From: Siphonodentalium dalli
Taxonomy: Eukaryota; Mollusca; Scaphopoda; Gadilida; Siphonodentaliidae
Assembly: GCA_032622095.1 (NCBI GenBank)
Contig: CP136069.1
Coordinates: 156,415,043 to 156,479,042, forward strand
Direction of reading: 5' to 3'
Length of the DNA: 64,000 nucleotides
The position numbers and the translations under genes were made by a program. Each line of letters opens with the position of its first letter. The first letter of the stretch is position 1. Positions 50,992 to 61,000 of the stretch are shown piece after piece. Below the pieces are notes generated by a model that worked only from the letters and a program-made list of their open reading frames with translations, did not search any database and had not been told where the DNA came from.

Positions 50992-51872
50992 ACAAGTCTG
51001 TAAATAGTGTGTCTGTCATTTGCAGAATGAGGTCCCCAGAGTGTGAATTTGGTGATGCTAGCCCACTGCGGGATAGCATAACTAAATCACCTTCTGGGGA
51101 CCTCAGTAGCGTGCGGGATAGCATCACTAAATTCACCCTCTGGGGACCTCATTCTGCTTAGGCCTCATCTTCTGGTATTAAGTATCTGTTCTCAAATTAA
51201 CATCTAGCAGATCCGGGAGGAATATATAGGAGAGAATAAAACAGACACTAGGCCCTGATTGGTCAATAGCCTTGTGTGTTTTTTGCATAAAAAATCATCA
51301 CACCTCTTCCCTGTGATTTCCCATAGGTAAATACAGGTATATCCATTGGCACAGAAATTAAAACCTTTGTAGTGAAGTTTGAATTTTGTGGTGTGGTCTA
51401 AAATATGACATTATTTTGTTAGTGCGGTTTTGACACTAGTTACGAAAACACAAGATTTAAAGGCGAATTCCCTGCTAGACGGACATGATTTTTTGTTTTG
51501 CATAAAAAGTTTCCGCAAATGTTAATCTTTCAGATTTAAAGAAAATTTTGGACCTAGGATTTATATTGTAAACAGTATATGCTAAAACATTTGCACTGAG
51601 GCCTATGGAAAACATTTACACCAGTGTAACCTATATCCCCTAATTTGCAGAAGATAAAATGCATAATCGAAGTGACTAATGAGTGAATATCACCAACTTC
51701 AACTGCGGAAATTCAATCTGATCATATGTCTTTCATAGCAGTTGAGGCCTCAGCAGAATGAGGTTCCCTGAGGGTGAATTTGGTAATGTTAGCCCACTGT
51801 GTGGGATAGCATCACTAAATTCACCCTCTGGGGACCTCATTCTGCAAGTGACACACACTATTTACAGGCTTG
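50992..51872. mobile_element. Family B MITE with a ~420-bp insertion, ends 46 bp before the golgin start exon
   Basis: Left hairpins and first spacer part 50992-51206; spacer remainder, right hairpin and terminus 51628-51872. The segment between is unlike any other B copy and I could not classify it. Confidence 0.75.
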
Positions 51873-51918
51873 GCTCTGTATGGCCTTGGTTTGACAACAA
51901 TTTATTTTCTCATTACAG

Positions 51919-52065
51919 ACTGAAAAATGTTTAAGAGTTTAAAGCAGAAAATCACCAAAGAAGGTGGTCATTTGGAGGAAAACAAAAAACCTTTTCCGGA
52001 TATTTCAACGCCTGTAACACCTGGACATGCCAGTCCTGTGCGACGGGGCTCAAATTCGAGTACTG
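51919..52065 (+). CDS. GOLGA1: Golgin exon with start codon
   Basis: The acceptor TTTTCTCATTACAG precedes 8 nt of 5' UTR and ATG, so at least one non-coding exon must lie upstream in 47.4-51.9 kb. The donor is ACTG|GTAGGTG, phase 1. It codes for 46 residues beginning MFKSLKQKITKEGG, then a Pro/Ser-rich stretch (TPVTPGHASPVRRGSNSST). A family B MITE ends 46 bp upstream. Confidence 0.8.
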
Positions 52066-55000
52066 GTAGGTGTAAGAACTTATTAACCCTTTCTTGGTGG
52101 GAGCTGCGCTGGTGCAACATTAAAGATCCTGTGCCAGTGCATTCTCTTATACATGTATATGCGAGTCTCCTATATGGAGTCTCGCATAGATACAGTATAT
52201 AAAGAATGCACTGGCTTACAAGGTCATGGTAATATTGTTAGGCCAATGTATTCTCTTATATATGGGAGACTCGCATACTAGTATATAAGAAAATACATTG
52301 GCAGAGGTTTTTCGCAAAATTTCAGGAAGCTCCAATCATGGAAGGGTTAACCCTTTCAGTGCCAAGTCCGATTTTTGTATCAACCCATATTTCCTTGATC
52401 ATTTTTCAAATTTATTGATTATAATAATATATCATATTATTATAATCAATTAATTTGAAAAATGATCAAGGAAATATGGGTTGATACAAAAATCGGACTT
52501 GGCACTGAAAGGGTTAATCATGATAGTGTTATACACTACACTTTCATACCAAATGAAATGTTTTGTTTCTTTGAGTAATTATCTTAATTATCATTCTTTC
52601 ATCGAATGGAACTAACACTAACCCAAACTGGAAATAATTTATAATTTAACCCTTTCATGACAAGAGCTGTGCTGGTGTAGCATTAAAGATACTGTGCCAG
52701 TGCATTCTCTTACATATGCAAGTCTCCCATAGGTATTCTTGCATATATAAGAGAATGCACTGGCTTACAAGGTCAAGGTATATATTGTTACGATAATGCT
52801 TTTTCTTATATATGCGAGGTGCCCTATGGGAGACTTGCATATATAAGAGAATGTATTGACACAGGGTTTGCGCAAAATTTCAGGAAGCTCCAGTAATGGA
52901 AGGGTTAAATAGGTCTTCAAATCTGGCATGCTCAATTGAAAAGGTTGAAGACATCTCAGAACTTTTAAGCAGTGTGAAACACTGCACTGGGGTGATCCAT
53001 TGGGAATATAGAATAAAGTATTTAACACGTTGACTGCCGACTCCCATTCAATTATATGCAAAAAGTACGAGATAACTCGTAGTCGGCAGTCAAAGTGTTA
53101 ATTTCATAAATGTTGTATCCACATTGACAAGCACACAATATCATTCTTATGCTAAATTTTAATTAGCAACTCTCCCTGAAGGAATCGTTACTGTTCGTTT
53201 GTCGGCGAAAATTAGTCCCAAACTGAGGAGTATTTGTTCACAATTGTGCGTAGTTCAGACATTGTTTTTCCAAATTAGTATGCTCGGTGTGGCTGGAATT
53301 CTCAGTAATATTAGTTAAGGCTACAGTAATGCTCTAAGTAACTGACTTCTTAACCACAGCAGAATTATGGGTAACTTTTCAGGATTTAGTCGGAAATATG
53401 GCTTGTTGCCATTCATCGGAAAGATCTCGGGGAGAGCTTTCCGATGAATGGCAACAAGCCATATTTCTGACTAAATCCTGAAAAGTTACCCATAATTCTG
53501 CTGTGGTTAAGAAGTCGATTACTTAGAGCATTACTGTACATTCTTTCAGTGGCAAAAGTGCTTGGGTACTCACTGATCAGTTTCTGTAACTGAAATAAGT
53601 GTATAATACGTCTTTACAACATGTGGTTGGATGGATTATTTATTGGCAACTAATCATTGTTGATAAATAAGAGGAATCTGATTAAAATGAAATCCGCAAT
53701 GTTTCTCTTCAACAAAGAGTTTGCATTCCAATCATAATATTTTTTAAATTATGAACACATATCAATATAAGATTGTCTAGATATTATGTTCAGTTTCTGC
53801 TGAAAAACTTTGATAACGCTTTTCGATTTTTGTTGTTTTAGTTTACATGTAAATGCAAGTGTGACTCCCAGAGCAATGTTGTGCCTAACCCTTTATAAAC
53901 TAAATACTCATTGAAGGGTAGGACCCTTATTAACTCTTTCTATACTAAATTCTCATTAGGTCCCTTTGGAAATTTTCAGATAATAAGTTTAACAAATGAC
54001 AATACTGGCAGGTTTTTTATTGAACTTATTATCTGAACATTGCCTCCATTGAATAGGATTCCTTCTGCACTTTTATTATCTGTCTTCTGCTAATATGTTA
54101 TTATCCAAATATTTCCCACCAATGAATATGAATCATTCTCTTCTTGTATTATCTGTTTTACTCTCTGTCATCTGCTTTTATTACCCCTCCAAATGAATAA
54201 TAGACAGTTCCAATGTATATGCATTGAGATATTTGTTCTTTACTCTCCGCAGTATTTATATGGGTGTCACATCTGTGACCATGGTTAGCCTACTATTAAG
54301 TGATATGATCTTTACTCTGAGCTCTCTTGACATACATAGTATGTACCACATCCGCGACCATGGTTGGCATATTTTTGTAAGCCTGTTTTTTTTAAAAAGG
54401 GACATCTTATGTTATTGGTGTGTCCATTTGCTTTTTCCTTTCTAAATGATAGTAAGTCTAAACTGAATGGAATGTAATTTGGAATGTGGGTTTACTAGCA
54501 CAAAATACAGGTCAAGTTCAAATTCAGGTTCCACTTGCCAATTTTCACCAGAGTTAAGGCCCTTTATGTTGGAATTTAAATCAATTTTCGTATCCGTTTC
54601 TTATCAAGCTATGTATTCTTTACTTGCAGCATCGAGTCCACGGCTTGACAACAGAAAGCTGAAACCTGGTAACACTGACACAGCTGATAATTCTGATGTC
54701 GAACAGGGATCTCAGGTGATTATCTTACTTAGTAAATACAATACAAACTTAAATAACACTCAAGCACCTTATAAATAATACTAATGATATTATTTTGGTT
54801 TCTTGAAATTGATAGCGAAAACAACAGTTTATATTCATAGTTTTAATGATTGACTGATCATTGCATAGTATAGGCCTAAAAATATGGTGCCGGATATTTG
54901 CAGACAGCGGCCTAGCATCACTAAATTCACCCTCTGGGAACTTCATTCTGCTTATCAAATTAACAAGTTTTTATGGCCATGGGTTGGCATCCGTTGTTCA

Positions 55001-58000
55001 TGCATCGTACTGTGCGTCTGTCCATCAACAATTTCTTCATATGGTTCCTCTGGGTGGCCTCTAGATGGCGCTTACCATTTTTTTCTGAATTTAAAAAAAA
55101 ACATGACTGCCAGTGGCCATCTTGGATTTCACATTTGAATTCATCGGCACACACAGCCTACAATTATTGACAAAATGTTTTTAAAAATACAAAGTTGTGT
55201 TTGGGATCACTTCTAGATGGGAGCTATTGAATTTGAACTATTTTTGACGAAAAACATGGCCACCAGCAGCCATCTTGGATTTTACTCTTTGCATGACAAT
55301 ATTATACTTTGGCACACCATACAGGCCACATCCCTGATCCAATCGTCACCAAACTTCATATGGATCTTTGGGTGACCATCAACTTTTTTCAAATTTTATT
55401 TAATAAATATGGTCACCAACAATCATCTTGTTCTGAATTTGTTTTCAAACATTGCAGCTGGCAGCCAACTTCGATTTTACTCTTATACTCTTTGCACAGC
55501 TAAATCCTTTGGCATGCCCTACATCCAATATTTTTTATCTGATTGATCCCAAACTTCTTAATTGCTCGGGTTGACCTATAGTTTACTTAAACATTTAAAC
55601 TTTCCTCATTCATTATTGCTCCATTGACTGTAATATACGACATTATTCCCTCTCCAAGTTGAGCTACAGTTTCATTGACACTTTCATTTAGTGTCTTTAG
55701 AAAATTTCATTTCTTTTTTAGTTCAATTTCTCTATATCCCCAAATTGGCAGATGACACAATGCATAATTGAGGTGCCCAATGGGTGCACATCACCATCTG
55801 GGAACTTAAATCATAGTTCAGGTCTCCAATAGCGTGAGGCCATGCAGAATGAGGTCCCCAGCAGATGAATTTGGAAATTCACCCTCTGGGGACCTCATTC
55901 TGCAAATGTCTGTCTCCATATTTTTAGGCACGGATACATAAGCTTCTGGGCTAAATGAAAAACCCATGAATATCTCCAAAGATCACTATTATTTGGCATT
56001 GGGAGTGTAAATGCCATCACTATTGTTAATTTCAGCCTAAATTCCTATCCATCACTATTATTAAGCCATCGTGACTAAAAGGCACCGGAGAGTACAGTAA
56101 TGCTCTAAGTAATCTACTTCTTAACCACAGCAGAATTATGGGTAACTTTTCAGGATTTAGTCGGAAATATGGCTTGTTGCCATTCATCGGAAAGCTCTCG
56201 GGGCATTAGTAATCAATATTGTTAATCGGAACTTCTCGGGTTTACTCGGATCGTCCGAAAATCTTCGATATTAATTTTGACAAAGTGACACATATAGTGT
56301 AGTGGCAGGTTTCGTGGAAACACTTTATTGTGTTCCGGTCTCCACAGTTGATTGTGAGAGGGCGTTCTCATATCAGAACATGATTAAGACGAGATTGAGA
56401 AATAGACTGTCAGTGCCTCACTTAAATGTTCTTATGAAAATTGCCATTGAAGGACCTTTAATGTCAGAATTTGACTTTGGCAAGGCATTTCATAAATGGT
56501 CAGAAATGAAATCACGAAGAATTTTCAACAATTGATATATATATATATATTACTATTAGTGTTGTAATGTTGTTTCTCTGAACTGTTATGATTACTTTGT
56601 ATTTCTTGTTAATTGTTGCACATCATTGATAAAATAAATATATACATATAATAGGTAATTTGCTTGTTTGTGTTTTTTTTCAAAAGTGGCTCCAAAAAAT
56701 ATTGGTCGGAAAGAAAGTGGCAACAGAAAGTATAAAGTGGCTCTAAAAATAATGCAAATGGCAACATTGTTGGCACCTGGAAATTTTGGGCCAGCGCGAA
56801 CCCTGGGCATTACTGTACACGTCAATATTAAAAGTACATGTATTTAGTCAAGAAATGGCTGACCTAGGTACCTTCCCTTTCAAGCCTGCAAATAGTGTGT
56901 CTGTTCCCAGAGGGTTAATTTAGTGAGACTATCCCGCAGAGTGGGTTAGCATCACAAATTTCACCCTCTGGGGGCCTCATTCTGTTTATAGTGTGGTCGT
57001 GGAGAGTTGAACCCGGAATAAATTGGATACAAGCTGATTTTTGTGATATTCGACGCGGAAAAACACCAGGAACAACATATCAAAAATTCGCTCATGGGAA
57101 AATTCAGGATCCAAGATGGCGTCCATAATGTCTGTTGTTATCGCAAAATACTGAATTTCTGCGGTAGGTGCTCCAATTAATGCCAAATTCGTAATAAATT
57201 GAAATATATACAAACAATGCTTTGTCGTAAACCATATCTGTAGAATGTATTTCCCAAAATGGCCGCAAAATGGACAAAATCGAATGAAATTTACATGTTG
57301 TGCAAAATTGAAGAGCTAGTCCTATACGAGTGAACGAACTCTCGAATTATGCGAGGAAGAATGATTGCAGAGTATAAGAGAAACTTTGATTAGAGATGTA
57401 CGAATTATCTCTGATGTATCTCACGAGAGAGCAAGCGAAACCAGGGTCTTATGAAATGGTTAAATCTTGACTTTTGTACGCCCAGTAACGGAAACATAAC
57501 GCAGTTTTTTCTGTACTGCTTATCTTGAATCGTGTGATATATGTCTAATTAAACAGCTAAATTGGATTTAGTTGAGATGTATTGACTATGAGACCTTTTT
57601 CTAGAAGCAGAAAAATGTGTACTCCGAGCAGTCTCACGAATGTGACCGATCATTTATTTTGATATCTACAGCATGAAACCTTTAAAAATTACCTGATATA
57701 AAACGGTATGAAAGATATTCATATAGTACTGGGTAAAATGCGTATATTCTATTGTCTGTGTGTCTCAAAATAGTAGTCATAGTTGCCTCAGATCAAGTGA
57801 TAAAACACGAATATTTCGCTTTTATCACAAGAATGCATGGTGGTATACCCATGAACTAAATTTATTAAAACACGAAGGAGTACCATAGACTATCGTCAAT
57901 AAATTCTAAACTTGACCAAAATTGCCTACATACTCTGTGACAAAGACTGTTTATACCTGGAAATTATATTTGGTTGAATTCACCAAGGCCACATCTACGC

Positions 58001-61000
58001 GAAACTTACTACTTTTTCTTCAACCGCATCACCACATTTACTCCTTCTCCCTAATGTTACACATAGCTGCTGCACACAGAACCATAATTAATACTATTGC
58101 GTGAATGTTCAACGTTGAAATAACATCTTAAACGGTGATCACTCGATATTTAGCATGATTATGTGGGTGGTAATGGTAATATATTTTCAAACAAAAATAT
58201 ACTGAAAACTAATAGAGTGCATTGCGTAGCTGCATATTCCAGTTGTAAAGTTGTGATTGAAGTAATTTGAACAAAATTGTCTACTAAGAACACGGTTTGT
58301 TAGCAGCATGAAAATTAGTCTTACATACAATGTGTGTTGTACCGTCTCTTTGATCTGGTGAGACGCGGTGCTAATCTATTGAAGATATGAGTGTTTCTTT
58401 ACAGTATAATAAGCATTGCTACAAATATGTATTGTTTAATATCACCGGGAGTGTTGACAATTCCGGAAATATAACTAACATTTAGACCGCTAGAGTGTGC
58501 ACTTAAATTTCGGCATTACATTCAATAATTAATCATCATGCCAAATGAAACTACCAATAACTGTGAGGCGAAACATTAGTTCGTGTGTTGCATGTCCGAT
58601 ATTATTATTTTTGGCCGACAATTGGATGTTGGATAAGCAGAACACCCAAACTTTAAAGACGCAAATAATTGGGGTTTGACTTGCGGTGCAGTGGCCGATA
58701 AATCCTTCAGATGGATCTGTTTAATGATGTGTGTACCTTTAAAGATATTCAACAACCGACTTGTATATTATCAATACATATTTTCACTCCTATGTGGTTA
58801 TCCAATATGTTGCTTTCTTTGTTGTATTGCTTGCAGTTGTGGCCATTTTGACAGCCATTTCATGGCCACGATTGTATGATTTTCTGTGCGTGTCACTCTA
58901 TTCGCTCCCGTACTATAATTTAACACAAACTGGTATAACGGCGTAATTCCGATGCCACAATATATCGTATAATGACTTGTTTCGAGAACTGATGTAGTAT
59001 AGACAACCATGTTGGACGCCATCTTGGATAACAAAGTTTCCCCACAGCGGATTTTGGATATGTTGTTCCTGGGGATTTTCCGCGTCGAATGACACCAAAA
59101 TCAGCTTGTATCCAATTTATTCCGGGTTGATCCCCAAATTCTGCTTCAACGACCACACTATTAGGCCTCATCTTCTGGGAAGTATCTATAGTCTCAAATT
59201 AACATTGTTTTTAGTTACTGGTACTTTTTCCCTTCTGTTCAGTTTCCTTATCCCCTAATTTGCAGAAGATAAAATGTATAATGGGTGAACATCACAACTT
59301 CAACTGGGGAACTTCAATCTGATCCTAGGTCTCCCATAGCTGTTGAAGCCTCAGCAGAATGAGGTTCCCAGCGGGTGAATTTGGTGATGCTGTGCAGGAT
59401 AGCATCACAAAATTCACCCTATGAGAACCTCATTCTGCAAATGTCAGACAAATAAATTCAGACTTGCCTCCCTGTTCCAGAAAACACCGGACACGTCATT
59501 AATCAGCGTGGAGCACCGAGACTCTCACTCTGATATCCTGTCCGAGATAGAAGCGGCTTTAGAAAATGATGATGACGACTCACAGGTGCAGATCAGAAGC
59601 CTTGTATGTATACACTACACTGATATTTCAAGTATATTTCTCAAAAGGCAGTCCTACTATATAACTACCTTGCATTATCTGTTCTGAAATATATTGTCGC
59701 CTTACAGACGTAAGTCAATTTTGTTAAATTTTTAGGACAGACAAAAAACTTATTTTTTATTATAATTTGGCTGTTGTTTATAAAGTGTAAAACATGTTCT
59801 GTCTGAAGACAGGCAAAAACACACCCTTTGAGAATATATAACTTTATCCCTAGTAGGGCTGGCCGGTATTTCAATATATTGACTATAGTCATTTGGAAAT
59901 GAAAAACCATATTGAAACCGTGCATAAAATCAATCAATATATCGCAACCACGATTTTATCATCTGATAAGACGGTTACAGTAGAAAGTAGCCTTTCTTGG
60001 TCGCTCCGATTTCTTCTCGTAGCATTCTCTTACCTTATTGTTACCAATGACAGACACATTGACACCGACGGTTGTATTTTGGGCTGTATTTTGACAAATA
60101 AACTCACAAACTGTTACAAGGACCACCGTACCTATATGCGTTACATAAATATTTATGTGCACAGCCATGCAATAACTCAAAGACGAAATTCTATTTGCAG
60201 AAGTGACGCTATGGGCGATTGTTGAATGACTGGTCCTGGTAAATAATTTTCAACAATTAATAATGATAAAATCTTGTTCCTGTGTTCAATAGTTCATTAA
60301 AAATGTACCATAATTGTTTGTATGCGCGTGCTGATGTCCACATGCTGGGGGTCTCCATAAGCAAACAAGGAAGTAATCAGGACACCGTAAGGCTGTAATT
60401 CGCTCAATGTTGTTGCAAACTTAGGAAGGAAGGAACTTAATAGAATGGGTGCATGCCAATGATGTCATTCCAAGAATAGTTTACTCACTTACTGCCTGGT
60501 TATATCTCTTGTTTAAAATGTGATTTCACGTTGTATTTTTCAAAAGAAAAATATCTTCAATAAAACCATATATTGCAATGTTATTTTGGAAAAATCGCGG
60601 TTTTTAAAAACATCAATACCGTCCAGCCATAATCCCTAGCCAACCTAATATGCTGCGAGTAATCACTGAAAAAATTGTTATACAAAGTTTTGAAAGAATT
60701 TGTTGTCAAGATACGACATTTTGGTGTCAAGACATCTCGCTGTTTTTAGTTGAGTTTTTTCAAAAACTTGACTTATGCTTTGGCGAGGCTGGTGCGAGAC
60801 CTCCAGCGCGATAATTCAAACAAACGTCAACAGATTTAATTGATATTTGGTATATGGTTCTGGTGCAACAATATCTAGCTCGAGTTAAAAAACCAAGTTT
60901 GTCCAATCTTTTATACGAGAGTTATGGGCCTTAGTTTCTCTATTTTTAGTGATTTTGATCATTCGCAATGTGATGTCTGTTAGCATGAAAACATTGAACA

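Larger units (their letters stand above)
56881..59466. mobile_element. Family B MITE interrupted by a 2.17-kb TTA-flanked element; ends 14 bp before a golgin exon
   Basis: Left hairpin 56881-56988, right part 59161-59466. Removing the insert and one TTA restores TCTGTTTAGGCCTCATC, matching other B copies (TCTGCTTAGGCCTCATC). Confidence 0.85.
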
